Shown here piece after piece: positions 27,401 through 35,897 of a DNA stretch of 64,000 bases. This DNA comes from Helicobacter pylori NCTC 11637 = CCUG 17874 = ATCC 43504 = JCM 12093 (lineage in GTDB: Bacteria > Campylobacterota > Campylobacteria > Campylobacterales > Helicobacteraceae). A program made the position numbers and the translations under genes. Positions within the stretch are counted from its first letter, which is position 1. Each line of letters starts with the position of its first letter. Where the stretch lies: assembly GCF_900478295.1 (NCBI RefSeq), contig NZ_LS483488.1, positions 1,488,001 through 1,552,000 on the forward strand, read 5' to 3'. A model generated the notes under the pieces. It did not search any database, was not told where the DNA came from, and saw nothing but the letters and a program-made list of their open reading frames with translations.

Positions 27401-30400
27401 TCAGGCGTTAAATGCCCTCCAATCACGCTATCACTCCCTAGCATATCCGCTATCAAATTCCCTAATCCCCCGGCTTTGTTAATGGATTGCATCGCCACTT
27501 CGCCCAAAATATTAGCAAGCCCAGCTTGATTGAAAACCTTATTAATACCCTCTTGGCCTAGCATGCTAAAAATCCCATCGGTTTGCGAGCTTACGATATT
27601 AGCCTGGTTGAGAATGAGCGAAGTTTGGCTGTTAAAAGTTACGCTCGCGCTCCCCCCAGTCCCCCATGCGTTCCCACTCCCTAAAGTGCCGGTAAGATAA
27701 ATTTCTTTAGCGTTAAAAGTCGTGTCAATATAGCCCAAATCAGCCGAGCTGGACTCCAAAAGCTGCCCTAAATAAGTGCCTCTGAATTTTTGGCACACAA
27801 TATCAGTATAATCGCAAGGCTTTTGATAGCCCAAGCCCCCAAAAACCACCGCACTATTGGTGTCTGTTTGCCCTATTTTAGTCGCTCCTATAATCAAAGC
27901 GCCGTTATTGAAATTTTGCACGACCGAATTGTTTGCGTTATCAATCAACTCGTTAATGTTTTTCCAATCGCTAGGCGTGATGAGTTTGGCAAGCTGGTTT
28001 AGCGCATTAGGGTTTAAGCCGTTCAAACTTGAGAGCGAAAAATCATTCCCCAATATCTTTTTGATTTCAGGGTAGAGTTTGAGAGCCATTTGCCCTAACG
28101 CTTTGATATTATTGAAATTATAGCCCTTGTTATAGATATGTAATGCGCTAATAGGGTTGCCTTGCGCGTTATAGGTTTGCGAGATGATAGAAGATCCAGA
28201 GGTTAGATTATTATTTTTCGTGGTGTTATTGCTGCCGTTAGCTTGATAGGATTGGTTGGGGTTATAATAGCCTTTCACATTGCTAGTGAGGTAAAACACG
28301 CCTTCTGCGTCATCGCTATAAGAATACACGCCATTAACGTTGTTATAAACTTTTTGGTAGTTAAAGACTTCAGAGCCAATGTTATAAAGCGTGTTTTTAA
28401 TGCCCGGGATTTGAGAGAGCGTAACGCTTAGCTGGTTGTCTTTAAAGCTCTCGGTGATTTTTAGGGCGTTATTAAGGGGGTTAGTGAAACTATAAGTTTG
28501 GTTAGTAGCATCATAGATCCCATCACTGATGCGCATGCCAAAGAAGTTGATGCGCTCATACCAATTACTATTCATACCCGCTTGAATGATGTTATACACA
28601 CGATTCTTGTTATCGTTCAGATCGCTTAGTAAATCAATGTTAGCGATATTCAAACTCCCTTGATCGCTAAAAACAAGCTGGCTGTTTTTTAAATCCAGCA
28701 CGCTGTTATTGTTAGGGTTTAAAAGGTTGCCTCCCAAACTCAAGGGCGCTTTAATGTCAAGAGTTTGATGGAAAGTAATGGGGCTTTGAGAAAAAGCGTT
28801 ATCATAGAAATTAAACGCCGTGTTAGAAGTGATAGCGCTAGAGCCTTGAAAATCTAAAGAAGAGTTATTGCTTAAATTAAACTGCCCTCCTAAAGAAACC
28901 GCTCCCTTAAACACGATAGAAGAATGATTCAAACTCGTAGTAATATCCGCTGAATTGAAATTGGTTGTCCCATTAAAATTGATATGAGCGTTATTGCTCG
29001 CAATCAAGCTCGCATAATCGTTGATCGTGGCGTTATTGGAAACATTAATCGTGCTTTGGTTGAGGTTGAGCGAGCTGGTGTCGTTCACATTCAAATCGCC
29101 TTGAAGTTCTAAGGTTGAATGGTTGCTCGCATTGATAGAGGTGTTTTGAGAAAGATTGATCGCATTGGCTTTAATACTGCTTGTCCCCACTGAAACGCTT
29201 AAATTGGAATTGTCAAACAACACGCTTTTAGCTTGCATTTGATACAAACCAGAGCTTAAATTCGTGCTGTTGGTGAAACTGATCGCATTAACGGCATTGA
29301 ATTTAAAAACAGATTGCGTTTTCCCCACATAGCCCCTAAAAGAGCTGTTAGAAAAATCCAGATTCAAAGCGTTGAAACTAAAATTAGGGTTGCCGCCATT
29401 TTGTGCGGTATCGTCTATAAAATAGGAGTTTTGAGCCTGAATGTTCGCACTATTAGAGGTAAAATTCATAGATGAGCTTTGCGTCCCAGCGGCGCGATTA
29501 TACAAAGTCGCGTTCGTTAAAAGAATGCCTTGAAGCCCGTTAAAATTAAGGCTCGCGCCCCCACCGCTAGAAATGCGATTCCCGCTTTCAATGCTACCGG
29601 TGATGTAAATCTTTTGCGCTTCATAATGCCCTGTAATAAAGCCTATGCATTGCAAATTCCAGCAATGCCCGCTCGCATCATTACTCCCTGCTCCCTTATT
29701 GTCCCCAAAGCGAATGATGGTGTTAGACTGCGGCGCATCGCTTACGCTCGTCCATATATTTTTAGCCCCAAAAACGATCGCGCTGTTTTGCCCGGTGAAT
29801 GTTTGAGAAAATTCCGCTTTAGTGAATAGAGTTTTCCCGCTCGCATAAAAATCAATGCTGTTGTCGTAATAGTAAATGGTGTTGTTTGCATTCCCTAAAT
29901 TATTGTTATAGCTATTAGGCATGTAGGTCATAAAACCGACAACATCTCTATAATACAGATGATCCGATTTTTCCATATCCACATAATCAAACACCATGCC
30001 AACGCCCAAACGCCGGATAGAAATGCTGTTTGGTGAAAAAACCTCTTGGAAATTGTAGGTTTGGTTATTGAAAGAATACACCACATCATAAACGCCATTA
30101 CCCACGCTAGAGACGAGCTTTTCACTGCTTGCCCCATGCCCTTGGTAGTTGATGAGCTGCCATAGATTTTTACTGAAAGCGTTGTTGTATTCAATTTCTT
30201 TAGAAGAGCTTACAAGGGTGATAGGGTTGCCATTAGTGATAGCTTCACCAATATTAATAACCGAATGAGCGCTAAAAGCAATCGTCCCATCGCCAAAAGA
30301 CAAAGGAGCGTTCAAGTTTTTTAAAGTGATATTATTGAGAGTAACCTGCCCTTTCACGCTCGTGTTCGTAGGGCCATTAAACACCACATTATCAAAGGTT

Positions 30401-33150
30401 GCATTCCCTGAAATATTAACAGAGCCGGTATTATTAAAATTAGCGGTATTTTGAGAGCCATTAGTAGAGTTCCCAAAAACAGCGTTCCCAGCGATTTGCA
30501 AATTTGAATGAGCGTTAGTGAAATCCCCCATAAACGAAGTGGTCGTGCTAGAATTATTGAAAATAAAAGAAGCGCTATTGTTAAAATTAGCGTTATTAAA
30601 AATAGTATTCTTTGCACCAATCTCAAACGAACCGCTATTGAACTGGTTGTTATTTGAAAAATTCAAGCTATCGCCGCTGAATTGGTAACTCCCTCCATTA
30701 AAGTTGGTGTTTTCAAAAACCGCTTGCCCTGCATTGAAAATGAATTTCCCATCTTTAGCTTCGTTAGTGAAAGTGGTGCCATACACGGAAAGTTTGCCAT
30801 TAGCGTTTAGGCCATTCAAATTCTGCGAATTATCCATGCCTTGCGTGGAAAAAGTCATAGAGCTTGAATAGATTCCGGCGTTATGTTGCGTGATGGTAGC
30901 GTTAGCGATATTGACGCTATCTACCCCATTAAAGATTAGATTAGCTGCCCCACCCGTGCCTATGCGATTGCCAGAACGCAGATTCGCTGTGATATACACA
31001 TGATAAGCGCTATAAGCGCCATCAGTCGTGCCTGTGCACTGGTAATAGGGCCAAGGCCCGCAATGCCCATTAAGAGCGCTCCCTGAAGTGTCCCCAAAAG
31101 ACACCGTGTCGCTAGAAGAAACGCTATTTCCAGTCCATGTTGCGTTATACCCGATCACCAAATTACTATTACTCGCGCTAAAGGTTTGTTTAAACGAGTT
31201 GGTATAGCTCCCCCATATTTGAACGCTCGGCAAGTAATAAGTCCCGCTCTCTGTAAAATTTTGGGATTTGGGGATGTAATATTTATGATCATACCAAGGC
31301 ATGTCAGCATTAATATAATTTGAAGCGGATAAGTCAAATTTAGAGCCGCTAATAACAGGAGGTGGCGTGTAAGTCCCGCTCTCTAAAGCCTGGATAATGA
31401 TGGAATTATGGTTAAAAGTTTCTTGCAGTTTGTAGATAGTATCCCCTATTTTATAGCCCACTTGATAGACTTGCGTAGGGTTTGTAGAGGATTTAGAGGG
31501 CGAAGAGTCAGTGGGTTTAGAGGTTGCAGCGTTTTCATTCAAAAGCTGTCCGGTAACCCCATTATAAGTGATCATATCCCACAAACCTTGAGCGAAACTT
31601 TGCGGATCTGAAGAGCTTTCGTTCGTTTTTAAGGCGCTTGTCAAGCTGTTGATTACATGGTTTAAAAGATGATTATAAGTGATCCCACCGCTAGAATTTA
31701 AAATCGTTACGCTATTTTTATCCCCTAAACTTGTGAGGTTAAAGGTCGTCCCTTGAGTGAGAGTGATTTTAGAACTCCCAAAATCAAGGGTTGAGCCATT
31801 GTTCAAGTCATTCTTACCGCTTAAAGTAACGCTACCGGTAATGGTCATGTTGCTTGTATCAACAGAAGTGTTGAATGTCGTATCATTAAAACTCGCGCTC
31901 TCATTAATGGTGATTTTACCGGTATTGTTGAAAGTGGCGTTATTAAAGGAAGCGTTTTGCATCGTCAGTTGGTGGTTTGAATTGTTAAAGGCTTGCTGGA
32001 AAATTACAGAACCATTAAGAGTGGTAGCGTTACCACTAAAAGAGCTGTTTTGAATTTGGGGGTGCTGAGCGCTTTGATTGGTTTGGTTATTAAAAGTAAA
32101 AGTCCCCCCATTAAAGGAGCTGTTTTGAAAGGTGGCTTGATTGTTGAAAGTGTATGTAGCGTTACTAAAATTCGTGCCATTAAAAGAGCTTACGCCTTTA
32201 AAATTAAAACTACCGCTATTAAAAGCGGTGTTATTGGTAGCGCTAAATCCTTTATTAAAAGTAAAAGTCCCCCCATTCCATTTCGCCCCGCTAAAAGTGG
32301 CGTTCTCTTCAAAAGTGAAACTACCGCTTGCATTATTAAAAGTCGTGTTAGTAGCGTTAGTCGTCCCTTTAAAAGAATAGCTAGGCCCAGAAGTGGAACA
32401 ATTAGCCCCTACACCCACACTAGCTAAAGAACTGCAAGTATCTCCGCTTAAAGAAACCGAACCAATGGTAATGGCGCTGTTAGCATTGCCTACATTCACT
32501 TGCGAAGTTTTAAACATGCTGATATTGGAATTGATATTGACCTTATTAGCGTTCAAGTTTAAAGTGGCTGTGCCGGTGTGCGTGCCCGCTCCCGATCCCA
32601 CACGATTGCCCACTTCTACGCTGTTATTCACATTGATAGTCCCAGCGCTAAAAGTAACATTAGTATGCCCATTAGGATACCAAGAAGTGAAGCTATTCCC
32701 ACTACTCGCACCTAGATTAAAAGTAGCGTTACTGCCTAATTCAATGTCTAAATTCCCCCCATTATATTCCCCTCCGGTGTAGTTATACAGACCGCTTAAA
32801 AAATAAGTGCCGTTATCATTTTTTAAATTGGCTGTGATGTCTTGGTTGTTTTGAGTGTGGTAGTAATTAGCCGCATTACCCCCTGCCCAAGTTTTTGTGA
32901 TGAGTTGGTTTCCTGTAAATTGTTGTGTTTTCTCCTCCCATTTATCGCAACTCCATAGAGCATACCATGGATGATGCACGCATACCTTTTGGCTTTTTTC
33001 CCCCCAACTAAGCCCCAAAATATCTGTTCCATCAGCATACACCCCACTAGCAAACCCACCGATTAATAAAGGTGCGAGCCATAAAGGACGCTTTAAGATT
33101 GTTTTTTGCTTGCGTGTTATCTTTTTTGGTTTCTTTTTAAACTTTTTCAT
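24445..33150 (-). CDS. imaA: giant VacA-like autotransporter, ImaA type
   Basis: 2901 residues, uninterrupted. An extended basic signal region (MKKFKKKPKKITRKQ...) is followed by a membrane segment and a VYADG cleavage site. The passenger is Asn/Ser/Thr-rich beta-helix with many FNN/FNGG-type VacA repeats, such as FNNATFNNTGKITIN. At least three large related modules are visible (about residues 640-760, 1110-1230 and 1750-1850), each with FGD or FGG, a two-cysteine loop and SGNRIGTGGAA-like turns. The last 280 residues form the outer-membrane beta barrel, ending in a terminal Phe (GMRVAF). It corresponds to HP0289/ImaA, reported to dampen host inflammatory signalling. Confidence 0.93.
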   Translation of the reverse strand: MKKFKKKPKKITRKQKTILKRPLWLAPLLIGGFASGVYADGTDILGLSWGEKSQKVCVHHPWYALWSCDKWEEKTQQFTGNQLITKTWAGGNAANYYHTQNNQDITANLKNDNGTYFLSGLYNYTGGEYNGGNLDIELGSNATFNLGASSGNSFTSWYPNGHTNVTFSAGTINVNNSVEVGNRVGSGAGTHTGTATLNLNANKVNINSNISMFKTSQVNVGNANSAITIGSVSLSGDTCSSLASVGVGANCSTSGPSYSFKGTTNATNTTFNNASGSFTFEENATFSGAKWNGGTFTFNKGFSATNNTAFNSGSFNFKGVSSFNGTNFSNATYTFNNQATFQNSSFNGGTFTFNNQTNQSAQHPQIQNSSFSGNATTLNGSVIFQQAFNNSNHQLTMQNASFNNATFNNTGKITINESASFNDTTFNTSVDTSNMTITGSVTLSGKNDLNNGSTLDFGSSKITLTQGTTFNLTSLGDKNSVTILNSSGGITYNHLLNHVINSLTSALKTNESSSDPQSFAQGLWDMITYNGVTGQLLNENAATSKPTDSSPSKSSTNPTQVYQVGYKIGDTIYKLQETFNHNSIIIQALESGTYTPPPVISGSKFDLSASNYINADMPWYDHKYYIPKSQNFTESGTYYLPSVQIWGSYTNSFKQTFSASNSNLVIGYNATWTGNSVSSSDTVSFGDTSGSALNGHCGPWPYYQCTGTTDGAYSAYHVYITANLRSGNRIGTGGAANLIFNGVDSVNIANATITQHNAGIYSSSMTFSTQGMDNSQNLNGLNANGKLSVYGTTFTNEAKDGKFIFNAGQAVFENTNFNGGSYQFSGDSLNFSNNNQFNSGSFEIGAKNTIFNNANFNNSASFIFNNSSTTTSFMGDFTNAHSNLQIAGNAVFGNSTNGSQNTANFNNTGSVNISGNATFDNVVFNGPTNTSVKGQVTLNNITLKNLNAPLSFGDGTIAFSAHSVINIGEAITNGNPITLVSSSKEIEYNNAFSKNLWQLINYQGHGASSEKLVSSVGNGVYDVVYSFNNQTYNFQEVFSPNSISIRRLGVGMVFDYVDMEKSDHLYYRDVVGFMTYMPNSYNNNLGNANNTIYYYDNSIDFYASGKTLFTKAEFSQTFTGQNSAIVFGAKNIWTSVSDAPQSNTIIRFGDNKGAGSNDASGHCWNLQCIGFITGHYEAQKIYITGSIESGNRISSGGGASLNFNGLQGILLTNATLYNRAAGTQSSSMNFTSNSANIQAQNSYFIDDTAQNGGNPNFSFNALNLDFSNSSFRGYVGKTQSVFKFNAVNAISFTNSTNLSSGLYQMQAKSVLFDNSNLSVSVGTSSIKANAINLSQNTSINASNHSTLELQGDLNVNDTSSLNLNQSTINVSNNATINDYASLIASNNAHINFNGTTNFNSADITTSLNHSSIVFKGAVSLGGQFNLSNNSSLDFQGSSAITSNTAFNFYDNAFSQSPITFHQTLDIKAPLSLGGNLLNPNNNSVLDLKNSQLVFSDQGSLNIANIDLLSDLNDNKNRVYNIIQAGMNSNWYERINFFGMRISDGIYDATNQTYSFTNPLNNALKITESFKDNQLSVTLSQIPGIKNTLYNIGSEVFNYQKVYNNVNGVYSYSDDAEGVFYLTSNVKGYYNPNQSYQANGSNNTTKNNNLTSGSSIISQTYNAQGNPISALHIYNKGYNFNNIKALGQMALKLYPEIKKILGNDFSLSSLNGLNPNALNQLAKLITPSDWKNINELIDNANNSVVQNFNNGALIIGATKIGQTDTNSAVVFGGLGYQKPCDYTDIVCQKFRGTYLGQLLESSSADLGYIDTTFNAKEIYLTGTLGSGNAWGTGGSASVTFNSQTSLILNQANIVSSQTDGIFSMLGQEGINKVFNQAGLANILGEVAMQSINKAGGLGNLIADMLGSDSVIGGHLTPEQKNQTLSQLLGQNNFDNLMNDSGLNTAIKDLIRQKLGFWTGLVGGLAGLGGIDLQNPEKLIGSMSINDLLSKKGLFNQITGFISANDIGQVISVVLQDIVKPSNALKNDVAALGKQMIGEFLGQDTLNSLESLLQNQQIKSVLDKVLAAKGLGSIYEQGLGDLIPSLGKKGLFAPYGLSQVWQKGDFSFNAQGNVFVQNSTFSNANGGTLSFNAGNSLIFAGNNHIAFTNHFGTLQLLSNQVSNINITTLDASNGLKINAGSNNVSVSQGNLFINASCAQQSDPTTAKIANPCALNAQSANDASSNNASNNAPIALNNNDESLMVTANDFNFSGNIYANGVVDFSKIKGSANIKNLYLYNNAQFQANNLIISNQAVLENNASFVTNNLNIQGAFNNNATQKIEVLQNLVIASNASLSTGVYGLEVGGALNNFGAIHFNLENSQTPVNPLIQAGGVINLNTTQTPFMNVNNSIANNTTYTLLKSSRYINYNINPDSLQSYLKLYTLININGNHIEEKNGVLTYLGQRVLLQDKGLLLSVALPNSNNASQNHILSLSVLHDQIKMSYGNKIMDFTPPTLQDYITGIQGQSALNQIEAVGGNAIKWLSTLMMETKENPLFAPIYLKNHSLNEILGVTKDLQNTASLISNPNFRDNATNLLELASYTQQTSRLTKLSDFRAREGESAFSERLLELKNKRFSDPNPGEVFVKYSQLSKHPNNLWVQGVGGASFISGGNGTLYGLNVGYDRLVKNVILGGYVAYGYSGFNGNIMRSLGNNVDVGMYARAFLKRNEFTLSANETYGGNATSINSSNPLLSVLNQRYSYNTWTTSVNGNYGYDFMFKQKSVVLKPQVGLSYHFIGLSGMKGNDAAYKQFLMHSNPSNESVLTLNMGLESRKYFGQNSYYFVTARLGRDLLIKSKGDNTVRFVGENTLLYRKGEVFNTFASVITGGEMHLWRLMYVNAGVGLKMGLQYQDINITGNVGMRVAF

Positions 33151-33213
33151 TAAAATGCTACCTTCTCATTTCCTGGATAGTAACAAAAATAGTAATAAAA
33201 CCTCCCCTTTAAA

Positions 33214-33687
33214 TCAAACCGCATTTTTTCCAAGCAAACGCCAAAAAAACAAAGCGCACACCAGCACAAACAATTCCTTAAACAGCCATTCGCTTTGAGC
33301 GTGCGAGCGGGCAAATTCAGCGCTTTGAAGCGCGGCTTCGCCCGCTTTTTGAGCGTTTAAAATATAAGGCGTGTAATAAAAAACAAAGAGCAAGCACAAC
33401 GCCCCTATCGCCACGCCAAGGATCAAATACACTAACGATCTTTTATAGTAGATAAACGAAATGATTTCATAAAGTAACACCACAAAACCGATCGCGCCTA
33501 AAACATAATTGAAACGCACAAAGATTTGCGCCATGAGTTTCCCGCTCTCAAAAGGCGTTAGATTCAATTCAGGTAAAATGCTTGAAGCTTTGAAAACAAT
33601 GGGCGCGACTATCGCTCCTAGAATGATCAAAGAGCCGCCCAAAATACCTAAAAGAAGCAAATACACCCCTAAACCAAATTTTTTCAT
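33214..33687 (-). CDS. integral membrane protein (DUF4149-like)
   Basis: 157 residues, four membrane helices (LGVYLLLLGILGGSLIILGAIVAPIVF; VLGAIGFVVLLYEIISFIYY; LVYLILGVAIGALCLLFVFYY; ELFVLVCALFFWRLL) with a SAEFARSHAQSEW loop that matches my memory of DUF4149 proteins. Function unknown. It starts twelve bases after the BioV-like gene and lies 63 bases before the autotransporter. Confidence 0.78.
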   Translation of the reverse strand: MKKFGLGVYLLLLGILGGSLIILGAIVAPIVFKASSILPELNLTPFESGKLMAQIFVRFNYVLGAIGFVVLLYEIISFIYYKRSLVYLILGVAIGALCLLFVFYYTPYILNAQKAGEAALQSAEFARSHAQSEWLFKELFVLVCALFFWRLLGKNAV

Positions 33688-33699
33688 CTTCCACCTTTT

Positions 33700-34224
33700 T
33701 TAAGATTTTTGCAACAAATGGTTACAATCCTTAAACTGCCACACTTGAACTAAAGGCATAAAAAATTCTAAAAGGGCTTGAATGTCAGTGATCCTGTCCT
33801 TTAACCCGATAAACACTTCAATCTTCACGCCTTTTTCTAATAAAAGTCTAATTATAGAATCACTATACTTGTAATTCAATAAAAATTCTAATTCTTCTAA
33901 AGAACCCATTTTTTTAAAACGCTCCAATTTGGCGTCCAATCCCACTTCCTTATAAAAGTTATCCATGTAACTTTGCGGATCTTTTTGAAACGAAGAAAGT
34001 TGCAATCGTTTGAACGCCAAACTCTTATGCGCTAACATGCAAGGCGAAAACAATAACAAAGAATGGATGCGCCGTTGTTGCAAGACTTCACTATAAGCGT
34101 ATTCTATCGCTTTAATCGCCCCCATAGAAAAGCCTGAGATATCATAAGCCCCTTTTAAAAGCCACTCTTCAAACAAAACGCTTTCATTAACGAACCCAAA
34201 ACCACTAAAAAAACGCATTTTCAC
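33700..34224 (-). CDS. bioV: BioV-like pimeloyl-ACP methyl ester esterase
   Basis: 174 residues from GTG at 34224, or 172 from ATG at 34218. A very short alpha/beta-hydrolase: nucleophile elbow GFSMG (S33), an acidic residue in IGLKDRITD and a final histidine in DCNHLLQ. The size, motif and genus fit BioV, the Helicobacter-specific enzyme that frees pimeloyl-ACP from its methyl ester in biotin synthesis and replaces BioH. The identification is from memory of that family, not a search. The start overlaps the FtsH-like stop by four bases. Confidence 0.7.
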   Translation of the reverse strand: MKMRFFSGFGFVNESVLFEEWLLKGAYDISGFSMGAIKAIEYAYSEVLQQRRIHSLLLFSPCMLAHKSLAFKRLQLSSFQKDPQSYMDNFYKEVGLDAKLERFKKMGSLEELEFLLNYKYSDSIIRLLLEKGVKIEVFIGLKDRITDIQALLEFFMPLVQVWQFKDCNHLLQKS

Positions 34225-35897
34225 CCGTTCAACAAATCATACAAATTGGAATGTTCTAAATATTCTTGCTCTAATAGTAGAGTGCTTAATCGCTTGCAAG
34301 CTGCAATTTGCGGCTTTAAAAACTCCAGTTGCTCTTCATAAAGAACGCTTAAAGACTCTTTTGTAGGGGCTAAAAGAAGCTCACTGGCCATAAATTCATT
34401 CAAAAATTTCGCTTTTTGCAAATCTTGTTTAGACAGACTATAACGCTCCTTATAAAGCAACTCTAAAATAATCGTCCCGCTCAAATACACTTTAATGTAA
34501 TTTTTAATCTCGCTCTCACTATGGATTTTATTTTCATTAAAAGCGATAAATTCCCCTAATATTGGTGCTTTATCAAATTCAATTTCTAGCCAATACGCGC
34601 TCAAGGCTTTCGCGCTTTGATACAAAGCGACTAATTCTTTTTGGTTTTCGTCTAAAGTTTGGGGCTTTTTCTTGCCGTAAGCGATCTTGTCTTTCACTTC
34701 TAAAATGTCGCTCTCAGCGATTTCGTTTCGTTCGTGTTTGAGGGCGTTTAGAGCGCTTTCATTGATTAAAGTCGCTAACATCGCCCCGCTAAAACCCACG
34801 CAAATTTTAGCGATCTTAAGATAATTGAGCGCATGCTTTTTGTTCTCTAAAAGCTTTTCTAAAATGCTCTGCCTTTCTAGTAAATCCGGTAAAGAAATGA
34901 AAATGCGTCGATCAAAACGCTTGCTCCTTAATAGCGCTTCATCCATCACTTCCATTTGGTTAGTCGCTCCTATCACCACCACCTCATCGTTTTTTAAAAA
35001 CCCATCCATTTCGGTTAAAAGCTGATTGAGCGTGGCCTCTCTCTCATCGCTCCTATGCCCTCCCCTAGCCTTACCCAAAGCGTCAATTTCATCAATAAAA
35101 ATAATAGAGGGGGCATGCCTTTTAGCGTGCATGAAAAGTTCATGCACTTTTTTAGCCCCAGCCCCCACATAAATTTGAGAAAACGCGCTCCCGCTTTCAT
35201 AAAAAAACGGCACTCTGGCTTCACTCGCTAAGGCTTTAGCGATCATGGTTTTCCCCACTCCAGGAGGCCCGATTAAAAGCACGCCTTTAGGGAGAAAAAT
35301 CCCTAAATCCTGGTATTTTTTAGGGTTTTTTAAATAATCTATCACTTCTAGTAATTCTTCTTTGACTTCATCCACCCCTGCAATGTCTTCAAAATGCACC
35401 CCTAGCGCATCGTATCGCTGGAATGCATTTTCTAATTCGTTTTTAGTCGCGCTTTCTAAACTCATTTTAGTGTCCAATCGTTTAGGCAAGCGCCAAAAGA
35501 TCCCAAAAAGCATGCTAGAAATAAAAAAAAGCAACGCTAAAAAGATTTTAGAAACCTTGCTTAAATTTTCTCGTTTTTCTATGGGCATGCTTTCTGGGAT
35601 TTTATAGGCTCTCAAAAAGGCTTCTTTGTTGGTTTTATAAAGACCCTTGTTAGCATAAAAATAATTTTCATCTTCAATTAGAGTTTGCTTAGGGTGAGAT
35701 TGGATCACATAAAAAAAGTCCTTACCCGATATGAGCCTAGAAACATCGCTTAAAATTAAAAAAAGAAGCAAGCAAAAAGTAAGGATCAAAAACCCTAACG
35801 CCAAAACAAGCGAGCGGTTTTTAATGCGTTTGAAGGGAGCGGTGAGGTTTTCTAAATTTTTAGAAAACGGCATGATTTTCCCTCTCCTTAATTTCAT
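34221..35897 (-). CDS. FtsH-like AAA+ membrane protein lacking the protease zinc motif
   Basis: 558 residues; a start at the Met nine codons in (35873) is equally likely. The FtsH layout is complete: two N-terminal membrane segments (about 28-53 and 116-136), Walker A GPPGVGKT (210-217), Walker B IIFIDEID, pore loop FYESGSAF, and arginine fingers in SKRFDRR. In the peptidase domain, where FtsH has HEAGH, this protein has QSAKA (about residues 427-431), so both zinc histidines and the catalytic glutamate are gone. It is probably an ATPase-only chaperone or unfoldase. It corresponds to HP0286 rather than the true FtsH. Overlaps mtaB upstream and bioV downstream. Confidence 0.87.
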   Translation of the reverse strand: MKLRRGKIMPFSKNLENLTAPFKRIKNRSLVLALGFLILTFCLLLFLILSDVSRLISGKDFFYVIQSHPKQTLIEDENYFYANKGLYKTNKEAFLRAYKIPESMPIEKRENLSKVSKIFLALLFFISSMLFGIFWRLPKRLDTKMSLESATKNELENAFQRYDALGVHFEDIAGVDEVKEELLEVIDYLKNPKKYQDLGIFLPKGVLLIGPPGVGKTMIAKALASEARVPFFYESGSAFSQIYVGAGAKKVHELFMHAKRHAPSIIFIDEIDALGKARGGHRSDEREATLNQLLTEMDGFLKNDEVVVIGATNQMEVMDEALLRSKRFDRRIFISLPDLLERQSILEKLLENKKHALNYLKIAKICVGFSGAMLATLINESALNALKHERNEIAESDILEVKDKIAYGKKKPQTLDENQKELVALYQSAKALSAYWLEIEFDKAPILGEFIAFNENKIHSESEIKNYIKVYLSGTIILELLYKERYSLSKQDLQKAKFLNEFMASELLLAPTKESLSVLYEEQLEFLKPQIAACKRLSTLLLEQEYLEHSNLYDLLNG

